Assembly: GCA_023105745.1 (NCBI GenBank)
Contig: JALGQZ010000004.1
Coordinates: 66,580,612-66,644,611, forward strand
Length of the DNA stretch: 64,000 nt
Reading direction: 5' to 3'
Source of the DNA: Austropuccinia psidii
Taxonomy: Eukaryota > Basidiomycota > Pucciniomycetes > Pucciniales > Sphaerophragmiaceae
Each line of letters starts with the position of its first letter. The stretch's first letter is position 1. Under the pieces are notes generated by a model that saw only the letters and a program-made list of their open reading frames with translations, ran no database searches and was not told where the DNA came from. Positions 12,192 to 23,480 of the stretch are shown here, piece by piece. The position numbers were made by a program, and so were the translations under genes.

Positions 12192-13279
12192 TGGAAAAAG
12201 ACTACATTCCATTGGAAACCCAGTCACAAGGAAATCCATCTGTGACAGCCTCAGAAGACAGAGAGGTGCTGCCAAAAACCAAGGGCAAGCAGAAAAGACA
12301 CAGTGAAGTGACAATCAACTCAAAAGATTGGACACCAATAGCCGTGCCAAAGGCCAAAAAACCCAGAAAAGCTCCAACAAAACCAGTTGGATCACCAAAA
12401 CAAATTGAGAAACAGAAAATCACTGTTATCAACCCAGTTGTAAACTCTAAAGGCAAATTGCCAAAGAGTATAGATCATAAATTTGTACAAGGGCCTGCTA
12501 AAGGTAAATAAACCTTGAGAAATACAACATTTTTTATTGTCTGTCATTTTTTAACATTGTTAACATGACACCTCCACTTCTTAGAGATCTTGGATTCCCA
12601 AGAAATCAACCAGAACACTGGCCAAGAAGACACAGAGGAAGAAGAACTGGAGCAAATGACCAGCAAAGGACTTACCATCAGGGAACTCCTACCCAAGGTC
12701 TTATTCCAAATCAAATTCAACCCAGAAGTCCAACAAGGAGATTGGACAGATGCAGAACAGGTCCTCCAAATACACAAACTCCTGAGAGACCTCTTCACAT
12801 GGAGCATGGACAACAAAATGTTCACTATGGCAGCATCATGGGCAGAAGTGGGGATAACAACCCAGAAGATCTGTCTCAAGCAAATGGCTTGGATGGAACT
12901 TATGACAGAAATGCAAGGTTGGAATCCCAACAAGAATTTCAAACTCTTAGAAGAAAGAGCAACCAGAATCAAAGAGAACCAGGCAGCCATACAAGCCATA
13001 GAGAGATCTTGGCACAAGGAAGAGCCCAGTCAGATTCAGGTACCCCCAGAAATGGAAGGAGAAGTCCCATCTTCCCCACAACAATCCAGCAGTTCCAGGC
13101 CCTACAAGCCAAAGGAAACTTCATCCAAGGCTCCCCAACCCTTCCAGGTAGTTTCCAACAGGAGAAAAGGAGCCCAAGGGAAAAACAAAACTTCTTTCAA
13201 CCAGAGGAAGAAGGAGGCAGACCCATTGATGAAAAAGCTGATGGACTTAGTCCAAGAAGTACACAAAAGCAAGAAATAG
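12192..13279 (+). CDS. Element B ORF1: spliced, overlaps the start of Gag-Pol in another frame
   Basis: The predicted coding parts are an exon at 12192-12503 and a second at 12585-13279, separated by an 81-bp GT...TTCTTAG intron in phase 1. The first exon is basic and lysine/proline rich and ends GPAK before the donor; it lacks an internal ATG, so translation probably needs the A|TG junction of intron 1. The second exon encodes about 230 residues with a tryptophan-rich helical stretch and MQGWNPNK, matching GW(N/H/T)P in the same place in ORF1 of C, D and E. It ends VHKSKK, TAG at 13277-13279. It overlaps the Gag-Pol frame, which lies -1 relative to it. Possible roles are an N-terminal Gag extension or a separate accessory protein; nothing shows which. 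Confidence 0.55.
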
Positions 13280-16200
13280 TTGTACCTACAAATAGTTTTG
13301 ATAGTTCTGACTCAATAGACCCAGAATTAATAACTGAAACTACAATCCACACTCATGAGTTTGAAAACAAATTCACATGGACCAAATTGGCCCAATTCAT
13401 GGATTGGACACATGAAACCTCAGGAAAAATGAGGACAGAAGTGGAAACATTGAAAGAAGAAAATACTTTCCAAGCAACAGTCATAAAAGACTTAAATACA
13501 AATCTGGCCAAAATTTGGACAGAATTTGAAAAAACTAACAGACAGTTGAATTCAATTCTAGAAGAACAACAAACTGTGAGGAGGGATCTGAGGAGTATCC
13601 AGCAGCAACAGGATAACTTTGACAAAGAAATTGATTACCTCTATGACAGGGAAGACAATCAATACCCTCCAACACAAGGTCAACCTACTACCTCTACAAA
13701 ATTGAAAGAAGAGGATAAAGACTATGACCAGGAACCTGAATATCAGATTCCAAAGTTAAGATCAGAGTCAATGTACCAAGATGGGGAAAATCTCAACTAT
13801 CCAGAGAAACAGGCACTAAAACAGTTACCAGAAGTAACAAACTGGCCAAATTTCTCAGGAATTGGGGAATATGACCATATGGAGATCAGTGACTATATTG
13901 ATGGACTCTTTGTTGATGTCCCAAAGATACCAGACTACTGGATCAGAACAAGACTTAACACAGCATTCAGAGGCCATGCAAACATATGGTATACTGAGAT
14001 GAAAGAAATACATGGCAGGAAAAGCTGGCCATGGTGGAGGAACCAGATTATACAAAAGTATAGCAATGGTAGTTGGATCTGGCAAAAGACCATGTCCTTT
14101 GAAAGTGATAGATACTCCACAGAAAAAGACCCTTATGAATGGTGCCTCAAACAAACAAAGAGGCTAAAAGCTATTGATCCCAATATGACAATAGAAATGA
14201 GAAACCATAAACTCCTAACAAAATTGCCAGGAGATCTAGAACATGCAGTCAAATGCAGATGCAACAACATCAGCAGCATTGATGACATAGCAAATGTCAT
14301 ACAAGATGTGAGAAAAAAAACCTCCATAGGAAGGTACACATCCTATAAACCAAACTTCAAAGACAAGAGGTCTGAAGTTAAAGAGACAAACAAAGAAAAA
14401 GGGAAAGAAACCCCAAAAAAGAAATATGTGTGCCACAACTGTGGATCACCAGACCACTATGCCAACAATTGCACAAAACCAAAAAAGAAAATATATGCAA
14501 TTGATGAAGAATCAGAAGAAGAACAAACAGGTGACAAATCTGATTCTGACAGAATGGGAAATGGTATGAGAGCAGAATCACAAAGTGAACCTGATACCAT
14601 AGAGGAATACATAGTGGAATGCAATGAAGAAACTTCACTTGACATACAAGACATTGAATTGGATTCCGAAATACCACAAATAACAACAGACAAAGAGCTC
14701 TGTAAGCACACACAGAATGCACAAACATTCCTGGTAACCCCAAATAGAGGGATGGGATTCATTCATGGAACACCTACAAAATTGACAGTTTATATTGAGA
14801 ACTGTAAACACCCAATGATCATTGACACAGGAGCAAGTTGCTCCATAGTGGCAAAAGAATACTTGAAACAACACTTCCCCAAATGGGAAGAAGATATAAT
14901 CCCAACAAAAGCTAGAAACTTTAAAAGTGCATCAGGCAAAATGCACTCACTGGGGACAATAATCAAAGAGATAATTATCCCACACCAAAAAGGAAATATC
15001 AGACTGGAACCTGAATTTGTAGTTCTAGAGAATGCACATGTACAAGGATTCTTACTAGGTACAGAGTACCAAAGAATGTATGGTATGGACATTTGCAATA
15101 GTAAAAACAGATATCTTACCATAGGTACAAACAAAGACAAAAAAATTTCCTTTGACATAAATCATGTAACAAATGATAACACCTTGAAAGAACTAGTGGA
15201 AGAATTCAAAGAAGCCCAATATGGCACTCAACTCACCAGTAAAATGAAACTCAACTTACTGAAAGTATTGAGAAAGCATAGAGGAGCTTTTGCAATAGGA
15301 GATGAACCACTAGGAAAAATCAAAGGACATGATATAGAATTATATCTGGATGTAGAAAGACCATATCCACCTATGCTTAGGAGACCACCATACCCAGCCA
15401 GCATGGAAACTAGGAAAGAAATTGGGAAACATATCAATGAACTCCTAGAAATGGGGGTAATAAGAAAAATAGGACATAATGAGATAGTAGAGGTCACTAC
15501 ACCAGTCCTTATAACTTGGCATGATGGTAAATCCAGACTATGTGGTGACTTCAAGGCTTTGAATAATTACACCAAAGCAGATAGGTACCCCATCCCAAGG
15601 ATACCACATGCACTAGATAAACTAGCAAAAGCCAAGTTCATTACAAAAATGGATTGCATGAAAGGCTTTCACCAGAATGGGGTAAAACCAGATTCCATCA
15701 AATTGCTAAGAATTATATGCCATATGGGCATATATGAATATACTAGAATGCCATTTGGCATTAAGAATGCACCAGCCCATTTTCAGAGGATGATGGATAC
15801 CATATTTCAAGATGAAATAATGGAAGGGTGGATGGTAGTGTACATTGATGATATCATAATATACTCAGAAACATGGGAAGACCATGTGAAGAAAATTGAT
15901 AAAATATTGGGAAAATGCACACCAATCAACATGAAGATATCTCTTAAAAAATGTAACTTTGGACAGCAGGAACTGCTAGCCCTAGGACACAAAGTTTCAG
16001 GTTTGAGCCTAGCTATAGACCAAAATAAAGTTGCTGCAGTACTGAAGAAACCAGTACCAAAGAACATCAAGGAAATGAAATCTTTTTTGGGCTTTGCTAG
16101 CTATTACAGAAGCCACATAAAAAACTTTGCACACATCACTAGTAGCCTATACAAACTGTGCTCAAAAGATGTAGTCTTTGAAATTACCAAGGAAAGAAGA

Positions 16201-18426
16201 GATGCATTTGAAAAGATCAAATATGAACTGACCAATGCCCCTGTCCTAATGATTCCTGATTTTGAACTACCATTCAAACTATATATAGATGCAGCATGTA
16301 GCCAAGGACTAGGAGCAGCACTACACCAGAGGCAACTAGTGGATGGAATACCCAAAGAAGGAGTAATTTGCTATATATCAAGACAACTGAAAGACTCAGA
16401 AGCCAGATATGGAGCTACTCAGACAGAAGGTCTATGCTTGGTATGGGCACTAGAAAAACTCCATTACTACTTAGAAGGAGCAGTATTTGAAGTTTTTACT
16501 GACTGCACAGCCCTCAAATCACTGTTGAACATGAAGACAACAAACAGACACATGCTTAGGTGGCAAATAGCCATACAAGAATACAGAGGGAATATGACTA
16601 TCATCTATAAAGAAGGGAAAAGTCATACTAATGCAGATGGTATCAGCAGGTGGCCACTGAAGAATGACCAAGAGAATCCAGCATATGACCCAGAAAATGG
16701 GACCAAAATACCTATACAATGCATGGAGCTAGATAGGAGAAAGAACTTCAAACTATCAAACTGGGCATTAGGGAATGACCCATCAAACCCAGCACAGAGC
16801 TATGGGGAGAGTAAAGAGATACCCATACTGGGAATCAGCTCCTCTAATCTGAATACAGAATTCTTTAGCATAGTACAATCAGCATACAATAAACACAAAC
16901 AGTGTAGTATATTGATACAACTATTAAAACAAAAGTACAGGAGTCCTGAACTAGAGAGCCAATTGGAAGAGCCATGGCTCAAAAACTTCAAAGAAAATAG
17001 ATTTTTTCTGATAGATGATCTACTGTACCATAGGGAAAAACACACAAGTGCCCTGGTAATAATAAATAGAGAACATATTTCCCTGATACTACAGGAATGC
17101 CATGACTGCCCATACATGGGACATATGAGTGAAGAAAGAACTAAAGAAAGAGTCTTTAGCACAGCTTGGTGGCCAAAGTGGGAACAAGACTTGAGTGAAT
17201 ACATCAACACTTGTACCAGATGCCAAAAAGCCAACAGAAGTCATGGCAAAAGATATGGATTACTCCAGAGTATAGAGGAGCCCAAACACCCCTGGGAAAT
17301 AATAAACATGGATTGGGTAACAGGCCTGGTCCCTGGAGGGAAAGACAGCTTTAATGCATGCTTAGTAGTAGTAGACAGGTACAGCAAGAGTGTCAGATGT
17401 CTCCCCTGTCACAAAGAGGACACAGCAATGGACACAGCCATATTGTTCTGGAACAATGTGATAGCTAACTGTGGAGTTCCAAGAATTATAATTAGTGACA
17501 GAGACCCTAAATTCACATCAGAATTTTGGACTAATCTATATGAGATGCTGGGAACCAAACTAGCATTCTCCACAGCTTACCATCCACAAACAGATGGTCT
17601 AGCAGAAAGAATGATCCAAACATTAGAAGACATCATTAAAAGGTTTTGTGCATATGGCATGGAATATAAAGACAATGAGGGATATACCCATGACTGGGTA
17701 ACCCTCCTACCAGCTGTACAATTGGAATACAACACAAGTATACACTCAGTGACAGGAAAAACCCCTGCCACATTAGAGATAGGATGGAACCCACTACTTC
17801 CAGTAGACTACTTGAAGAAGAACCTCCTCTCAGTACACCCCACAGCTAAGGACTTCCACACAATGTGGAAGACTGCCTGTGAAAAAGCAGAGCAATGTGT
17901 GGCTGAAGCCAAATTATATAACAAACAGAGATATGATAAAAGTCACCAAGAACCCGATTTCAAAGAAGGAGACCAAGTTCTAATCTCAACTCTTAACTTC
18001 AACAACCTAAGAGGACCCAAGAAGATGAGAGACTCATTCATAGGACCATTCACCATTATTAAATTAATAGGAAAGAATGCAGTAGAAGTCAACCTGACCA
18101 AAAAGTTCTCTAGGAAACACCCAGTTTTCCCTGTGAGCCTGGTCAAACCTTATCACCAGACAGATGAGGAGAAATTCCCTGACAGAAAGAAGACAGTCAC
18201 CCATGAAAGATTGGTAGAGGAAGATGACTCACCTGGACCAGTGAAAAAGATCATTAAAGCCAGTAAAATAAGAATTAATGGGAAAGACAACAGGCAATAT
18301 CTGGTTAGATTTAAGAATCAACCAGCAGATAAAGATAAATGGTTAACTGAGAAAGAAATCCCAGATGGACAAATACACCTCAGAAGATTCAGAGCCTCCA
18401 GGAGGGCTGAAGAGTCTCATCAATGA
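12565..18426 (+). CDS. Element B Gag-Pol polyprotein (capsid, zinc knuckle, PR, RT, RNase H, IN, chromodomain)
   Basis: The open frame has 1953 codons. The first ~238 residues overlap ORF1 and may not be used as protein. Then come a coiled-coil-rich stretch, a Gag capsid-like region with [17 protein letters not shown] near residue 475, and a CCHC zinc knuckle ([14 protein letters not shown]) at residue 623. The aspartic protease DTGA motif is at 754, RT with YIDDII at 1093 and RNase H with its first Asp near 1242. The integrase HHCC finger starts near 1513, and the integrase catalytic triad is D1583, D1645 and E1681, the last two in the family's D-x35-E spacing. A GPF module and a C-terminal chromodomain begin near 1893 (QYLVRF, DKW, LRRFR). 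Gag and Pol share one frame. The ATG at 12565 lies inside predicted intron 2, 20 bases before its acceptor, so this start would be available only on unspliced RNA. Confidence 0.95.
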   Translation: MTPPLLRDLGFPRNQPEHWPRRHRGRRTGANDQQRTYHQGTPTQGLIPNQIQPRSPTRRLDRCRTGPPNTQTPERPLHMEHGQQNVHYGSIMGRSGDNNPEDLSQANGLDGTYDRNARLESQQEFQTLRRKSNQNQREPGSHTSHREILAQGRAQSDSGTPRNGRRSPIFPTTIQQFQALQAKGNFIQGSPTLPGSFQQEKRSPREKQNFFQPEEEGGRPIDEKADGLSPRSTQKQEIVVPTNSFDSSDSIDPELITETTIHTHEFENKFTWTKLAQFMDWTHETSGKMRTEVETLKEENTFQATVIKDLNTNLAKIWTEFEKTNRQLNSILEEQQTVRRDLRSIQQQQDNFDKEIDYLYDREDNQYPPTQGQPTTSTKLKEEDKDYDQEPEYQIPKLRSESMYQDGENLNYPEKQALKQLPEVTNWPNFSGIGEYDHMEISDYIDGLFVDVPKIPDYWIRTRLNTAFRGHANIWYTEMKEIHGRKSWPWWRNQIIQKYSNGSWIWQKTMSFESDRYSTEKDPYEWCLKQTKRLKAIDPNMTIEMRNHKLLTKLPGDLEHAVKCRCNNISSIDDIANVIQDVRKKTSIGRYTSYKPNFKDKRSEVKETNKEKGKETPKKKYVCHNCGSPDHYANNCTKPKKKIYAIDEESEEEQTGDKSDSDRMGNGMRAESQSEPDTIEEYIVECNEETSLDIQDIELDSEIPQITTDKELCKHTQNAQTFLVTPNRGMGFIHGTPTKLTVYIENCKHPMIIDTGASCSIVAKEYLKQHFPKWEEDIIPTKARNFKSASGKMHSLGTIIKEIIIPHQKGNIRLEPEFVVLENAHVQGFLLGTEYQRMYGMDICNSKNRYLTIGTNKDKKISFDINHVTNDNTLKELVEEFKEAQYGTQLTSKMKLNLLKVLRKHRGAFAIGDEPLGKIKGHDIELYLDVERPYPPMLRRPPYPASMETRKEIGKHINELLEMGVIRKIGHNEIVEVTTPVLITWHDGKSRLCGDFKALNNYTKADRYPIPRIPHALDKLAKAKFITKMDCMKGFHQNGVKPDSIKLLRIICHMGIYEYTRMPFGIKNAPAHFQRMMDTIFQDEIMEGWMVVYIDDIIIYSETWEDHVKKIDKILGKCTPINMKISLKKCNFGQQELLALGHKVSGLSLAIDQNKVAAVLKKPVPKNIKEMKSFLGFASYYRSHIKNFAHITSSLYKLCSKDVVFEITKERRDAFEKIKYELTNAPVLMIPDFELPFKLYIDAACSQGLGAALHQRQLVDGIPKEGVICYISRQLKDSEARYGATQTEGLCLVWALEKLHYYLEGAVFEVFTDCTALKSLLNMKTTNRHMLRWQIAIQEYRGNMTIIYKEGKSHTNADGISRWPLKNDQENPAYDPENGTKIPIQCMELDRRKNFKLSNWALGNDPSNPAQSYGESKEIPILGISSSNLNTEFFSIVQSAYNKHKQCSILIQLLKQKYRSPELESQLEEPWLKNFKENRFFLIDDLLYHREKHTSALVIINREHISLILQECHDCPYMGHMSEERTKERVFSTAWWPKWEQDLSEYINTCTRCQKANRSHGKRYGLLQSIEEPKHPWEIINMDWVTGLVPGGKDSFNACLVVVDRYSKSVRCLPCHKEDTAMDTAILFWNNVIANCGVPRIIISDRDPKFTSEFWTNLYEMLGTKLAFSTAYHPQTDGLAERMIQTLEDIIKRFCAYGMEYKDNEGYTHDWVTLLPAVQLEYNTSIHSVTGKTPATLEIGWNPLLPVDYLKKNLLSVHPTAKDFHTMWKTACEKAEQCVAEAKLYNKQRYDKSHQEPDFKEGDQVLISTLNFNNLRGPKKMRDSFIGPFTIIKLIGKNAVEVNLTKKFSRKHPVFPVSLVKPYHQTDEEKFPDRKKTVTHERLVEEDDSPGPVKKIIKASKIRINGKDNRQYLVRFKNQPADKDKWLTEKEIPDGQIHLRRFRASRRAEESHQ

Positions 18427-18436
18427 TGAGCCTTCT

Positions 18437-18450
18437 TTTGAGGGAGGGTA
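18437..18450 (+). other. Polypurine tract of element B
   Basis: TTTGAGGGAGGGTA lies immediately before the 3' LTR and just after the polyprotein stop. Confidence 0.75.
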
Positions 18451-19955
18451 TGTCAGCCTGTGACTCAAAACAGAGCACTAGCATGACATCCAACATACCA
18501 TAAATAATGGTAAGACAAGTATTGAACAAACATAGTCAATACAGGTAATAAATAAGAGAAAAAAATCCTCTTAAATTAAACACCAACATTATCCAAACAG
18601 AATAAGGAAACCTAGAGGAGAATAAACAGGTCAAAACCCTTATTTTCACCTCTCATCTAACTTATGCATATTTAATTTATTATATACCAAAATGGTATTT
18701 TTCTTAAAGCTCACATAGAGAGCTACACAATGATTTCATCCATGTTGTTGTAACACCACTACAACTGGAGATACCATATGACCTTTATTTCAAAACCAAG
18801 ACCCCCCTGAAAGTCAAAGAGGGCTTGTACAAAACTGTACAAAAGTATAACCAAATTAAAGATATAAACAAGAGCTTTAATTTGAGATACATTAGACCTC
18901 TGTATCTCTTAAATTGACTGAGGGATCTTGGTTCAAAGGTTTAACAACCAGAAATACAGATATTCTGAAAACAAGAAAGTAAACAAACCCCTGTATCTTT
19001 GGCATACACTCATACAACTGTACAGTGTAATATACCAAGCTGTAGAGATAATCAAGCCCTACAAAACTGTATCATCAGAATACAGATATCTTCCAAATTG
19101 AAGAAGATATCTGGCATGGAAGTTTTTGAAGCCTCATACTGATGTACAAAAATACATCCAAAAACTTAAAACCCTTATAACTTTTGCTATTTGAAATAAG
19201 GGTAAACATGAAGCATACCAAATTAAAGAGCTCATTAAGTCCTTCAATTCTGTGCTCTTGGTTTCTTGATATCTCAAAAACTGACTAAGATATCTTGGTT
19301 GGAAGTATTTTGACCAATACTGGCCTGTACCAAACCTGTACCAACCAGTACTGTCTTGATACTCAAAATAATGGCTGTTCAAAGCTTAAACCCGCCCAGA
19401 ATGACTAGTATTGATCATACAGACACCAGAACAACGTCATCCAAGTGCTGACGTGGCAGGTGAAAAGTTTTTTCACCCTGTATTGATCCAGAATGATCAT
19501 TTGTGGTTCCAAAACCACAATTCTGCCTCTACTGACGTCAGAATTGAGGATCCAGAACCACAGACTGACCATTGGAGTGAAAAGTTTCACTCCTCTGACG
19601 TGTGAAGAGTTAATAACTCTTGACAGTCTTGAAAGATATAAAAAGAAGGGTTTTTTCCTTCAAAAACCCATCATCTTATCTTACTTTACCTATATTCTTA
19701 CGTGACAAGACTGTTATCCATCAGTAGTGTCCTTAGAATTATTAAATATATAATTAGAATATAATTATTGTAGTGTTTCTTTACAGTCAAAGATATTAGA
19801 GCATTGCAACCCAGGTCCTCAATAGACTCATCACCACTGTTACCACGTAGCAGTAGGACCTGAAGATTTAATTTATTATTTGTTTTTGACGTGTCACAGT
19901 CATAATACTAGCTTGTATTTACATTTTATAGCTACTATATAGACTCACCCTGACA
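18451..19955 (+). repeat. 3' LTR of element B
   Basis: 1505 bp, the same length as the 5' LTR and about 1.4% different. It is followed directly by the TCTGT duplication at 19956-19960. Confidence 0.96.
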
Positions 19956-20109
19956 TCTGTTATAGAAACATGAGCAGATATAACAACAAGATTAATGACA
20001 TAGTGGAAAAATATACTATGACACATTGAGTAATAAGTCATAGCGAAAGATTCAATTCATATTATGATAATATGAAATTAAGTATTTGAAATATTTGACA
20101 AAATATTGA

Positions 20110-20400
20110 AAGAAAATGAGACAAAATTATAAAGAAAGTGATTGGGGTATGTATAGCAGGTAAAGGTTTCCATGCTTGCAGGCTCCCACTGATGGCATCA
20201 CTGCTAATTTTTGTCCACTTGTTTTTAACAGAACTGTTAACATCAGCATCAGTTTTATCAATGCATTCATCAAGCAGCTCTTTGGATCAAAGGAAGATTT
20301 TCATTCGTTTGTACCATTCACTATAATTGAGACCATTGAGTACTGGAATATGTGAGCTATCTTTGGCCTTCAGTAGTTTATTGGTCATTATGATTTCTTT
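20110..20400 (-). pseudogene. Ty1/copia-type Gag fragment (N-terminal half)
   Basis: On the minus strand this reads IPVLNGLNYSEWYKRMKIF, then a stop where a residue should be, then SKELLDECIDKTDADVNSSV and KNKWTKISSDAI. This is the DUF4219-like start of copia Gag (NY.EW..RM motif). The continuation (SKLDPTFF onward) is found at 9174-9530 on the same strand, beyond element B. Similarity stops after DAIS at a GTGGGA, so an intron or a further insertion may separate the halves. Confidence 0.7.
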
Positions 20401-20936
20401 TCACCTATCAGTTTTGGGATTCTTTCTCAGAGCCTTGAGACCTCAAATCTATTAGGATGAAAACCAAGTTTTTTTTATTTTGTCAACAACATTGAAGTTC
20501 TTAGAATAATAGAATGGTAAAGGAAAAAAGTCTACCTGCAAGGGGAAAAAATGATTCAAAAGGTTTATAGTGAAATTACTGTTGAATTAGAAGATTTGTG
20601 TAACTAATATATTTACAATAAATGTCAATTCAATTTGAGCATCTTAATTTCAATCTAGAAAAAACTCACCTTTTTAATATAATGTGTAAATAATTTTGTT
20701 TAAGAATAAATGAGTCACATTTTACAACACACTAATGTGTTAGGAAGAGCAAAGAAAAATAATGAAATCATTTAGTATACTTGAAGTATAGGATAGACTA
20801 ATTATAAGTATCAGTACAACTAATTTATTATTGAAGTTCTCCAAGGAGAAAAGATAGAAGTGATTGGATTGTGCTTCTTTTATGGTAAGGATCAACTGAA
20901 TGATGATTGTGCCATTCTTTTTTTGAGAGAAAATCA
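20401..20936. other. AT-rich intergenic sequence
   Basis: I see no gene, RNA or recognisable element here. Confidence 0.4.
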
Positions 20937-21000
20937 TTTCTCTTTTGAGAGAACATTATTTCTCTTTTGAGAGAACATTATTTCTCTTTTGAGAGAACAG
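20937..21000. repeat. 22-bp tandem repeat, about three copies
   Basis: The unit TTTCTCTTTTGAGAGAACAT plus TA recurs at 20937, 20959 and 20981. Each unit contains the small inverted repeat TTCTC...GAGAA. Confidence 0.85.
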
Positions 21001-21159
21001 CTTCATTTTCACATGTGTTCTCTTGATTTCAACAACCTGTTCTTCTTCACTTTCAACAACCTTTTGATTATGGCCACACATGCTTCTTTCCAATTGTCAC
21101 CATATATGCCCTTCCATAGGAAACTGTTGTAGATTTAGAACAAATGTGGGGTCAGTATG

Positions 21160-22320
21160 TCTTTAGCCATTTTGATCAGTTTGTTGAGTATACCAGCTTT
21201 CCCTGGAGAATTTTTGCTGGGTAAGGTGGCTCTTCTGGTTTTGAGTTTGTCTAGGGGTATTGGGGGGAAGTCCATAGGGAATGATGGTGTACAGCCCCTG
21301 GGGATTTCCTCTAGGTTTGAGGCCCCTTTTAAGAGCAGGGTGTCTTATTTTGGAGATGTCTGTGGTAAGGCTTTGGTTCCGTCTCCTGAGATGGTTAATG
21401 TCACTTGTTAGTTTGTCTTTGGTAAAGTTATATGCTAGATAAGCATGATTTGGTCCTTCCTCAGCTAGAAAACAGCTCCCATACCTTTTGTTTAAAGCGG
21501 TATTAGTGGTGGTACTCTTCTTTAATTTTGGTGGACTGGTCATTTAGCGTTTCCCTTTTGACTTTGTTTCTGGCCTTGACAGGCTTGTCCAGTTGCTCCT
21601 TGTCCCACCAGGGTTTTGACCTGAATGGGTTATTTGTTATCCATCTGCCTTGATTTTTGTAGGCTAATCTTATCACTGTTGAGATTTATTGTGTAGTGTC
21701 CTCCATGTCTCTTGAGGGGCTTGCTTCTCTGTGGTCTGGATGTTGAGGAAGATTACATTTCAAGGATGATAGGAGCTTCTTGGAGTCCATGTTTTTCAAA
21801 TTTTTAGATAAGTGTTCCTCCGGCGTTGTCAATGCTAGTCCTGGTGCTGTTATTAGGGGGAGTCAATCTTTGCCGAATTTGGCCGTGCGATATCACAAAA
21901 TGAGATTATCTCATTTTGAAAACAGGCGAGCCGCATTTGAAAATGTCTCATACACTAAGCCACTCAATAACTCGGGTTTTTTGCTTCACCAAAAACCCAC
22001 CATTGCCCCTCAAAACTGACCAAGAAGGCAACGTTGGGGGGGCTCCTGGAAGCCTGATATGGCAACTCATATTGAACTTTCACACACGCTCTTTGGGTGA
22101 CATATGAGATGTCTTACATTTTTCATTTGCGGCGAAGATTGACTCCCCCTATTCTTGTGATAATCGGCTGATGGTCAGATGCAGAGCAACAAGGGAATCT
22201 GTCATTTCGTCTGAGAAAACTAGTCGCAAGCGTTAGAAATTTGAGTGACATGCTTAGCCCTGCGGTCACACTTTCCTCTAAGAGTGTAGTAGTTTTAGTG
22301 AATGTCAAACACTTTATTGC
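21160..22320 (-). pseudogene. Non-LTR retrotransposon (LINE) remnant: endonuclease end and linker
   Basis: Read on the minus strand from 22310, the frame contains LKFLTLATSF, then CCSASDHQPIIT, resembling the SDH catalytic motif of LINE apurinic-type endonucleases. Further on comes RSKPWWDKEQLDKPVKARNK at about 21565-21625, the Trp-Trp linker pattern typical between LINE endonuclease and reverse transcriptase. It continues, after frame changes, into KRYGSCFLAEEG and NQSLTTDISK. No reverse transcriptase catalytic motif is present. The order on the minus strand is right for a single decayed element. A shorter copy of its distal part lies at 6418-6666. Confidence 0.6.
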
Positions 22321-23371
22321 AACACCCTAAAAAGTCAGTAGTAGTAACTCTTGAACAAATAAAAAACATGGTAGGTAAGTATACTTGTGATATTTACATC
22401 TTTTTTAGTGATAAGAATTTCTACCTTGAACAGTATTCTAATTATAAAATTAACTAGGTAGACAATCTTTGACTGAAGACTAGATTGTCGAGAATACTAC
22501 TAGCCTGTTGGTTATGAAACGTAACGTTGATATATCTCCTATAAGCTAAATCCAAACGATGGTAGTTAGCTCCACTAGTAATATCTCTTGCTTATTCAGT
22601 TCTTGATGGTACTAACTAGTTCTAATTTTAGTAGGAATGGGTTTAATGAAACAACAATAATTTGCTATAAAGATTAAATACAAAAACAAGAAATAGAATT
22701 CGAGCGATTAGAGACAAAAAGAAATTTGATCCGTCCTCCTGTTTCCTTCCTTGACCGGATCTTAAGTACAACTTCCAAATAGCATGTCCATAGTATCTGT
22801 TGAGATCACATCTTGGAACCTTAATGCACAGTTTGTATCATAATGACGTCAAAGAGTGTCTATGTAAGACAAGCGAGATGATTTTTAAAATAAGCCCTGG
22901 ACTAACGACTTCCTTCCAGATTGAGTTTTGTCTAGTGCTTTTCTTTGTCTTGTGCTGAAAGTTGTGTGTTGCTTACTTCCTTGGCAGCCACAGGTGTGCC
23001 TTGCGTGCGAAGCTGCTGGGAAACGGCACCGGCGATTGGAAATTCGCCTCTCATTTTCACTTTTCGAGTTCACTAGCCCAAATTGAGCACGGCAGCCCAA
23101 GAGACTAACTCTCCAGCGCACTTTCCATTGCTGCATCTATTTACTGTATGGAATATGATGGCGAAAGAGAAACCTACTCTCACAGTTGTCCGGATCGTAT
23201 CCAATTGAAAACCATTGCGTCATTGGCCATGGGACCCAACTTTTGCGGTGTTTCCCTATTCAATCAGGCGACTATCCCAGGACAGATGGGCCTCCTCCTT
23301 TCTGGTTTAAGAGGATACCCTGTGAGAGTTGACCATTTTGAAGCACTCATTACGACGCTTGCTTGAAAAGC
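22321..23371. other. Low-copy sequence upstream of the secreted-protein gene
   Basis: Base composition becomes more balanced than in the surrounding repeats and I find no transposon motif. A TGACGTCA palindrome lies at 22844-22851. The open frames here lack any family signature, and I treat the stretch as upstream or promoter DNA. Confidence 0.45.
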
Positions 23372-23378
23372 TATAAAA
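23372..23378 (+). promoter_or_regulatory. TATA box of the secreted-protein gene
   Basis: TATAAAA stands 109 bp before the predicted start codon, in a GC-balanced stretch, followed by a pyrimidine-rich leader. Confidence 0.6.
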
Positions 23379-23480
23379 TGTTGGTGCAACTTGGCAGGGC
23401 CTCCCAACTCGCCGACAATTCACAGTAGCATTGCATTTTCCCTCGACTTTCAGTGTAAAGAGAATTGAGGACAAGCCACC

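Larger units (their letters stand above)
9834..19960 (+). mobile_element. Element B: complete Ty3/gypsy chromovirus-type retrotransposon with TSD
   Basis: The element proper spans 9839-19955 (10,117 bp). It is bounded by a perfect TCTGT duplication at 9834-9838 and 19956-19960 and by two 1505-bp LTRs that begin TGTCAGCC and end CCCTGACA. It has a primer binding site, a long AT-rich leader, an uninterrupted polyprotein frame of 1953 codons, a purine tract and an overlapping upstream frame (ORF1). It is the only element in the window with no visible break in its coding region, so it is the most likely to be, or recently have been, autonomous. Confidence 0.96.

Noticed and set aside
12565..13279. 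First ~238 codons of the B Gag-Pol frame as a certain protein segment
   Set aside because: The overlapping ORF1 carries the residues shared among families, so this part of the long frame may be only open by chance. I kept the long frame but do not vouch for its N-terminus.
14378..14743. Minus-strand frames inside the B polyprotein (several between 12544 and 18146)
   Set aside because: They are antisense shadows of the conserved Gag-Pol frame, hydrophobic because of its A-rich codons, and show no motif.
22885..23136. Cysteine-containing minus-strand frame of 83 codons
   Set aside because: No signal peptide, no family motif, and it lies in the expected upstream region of the plus-strand gene.
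23148..23366. 72-codon frame upstream of the secreted-protein gene
   Set aside because: It ends just before the TATA box, has no signature and no splice sites joining it to the gene; more likely promoter DNA.
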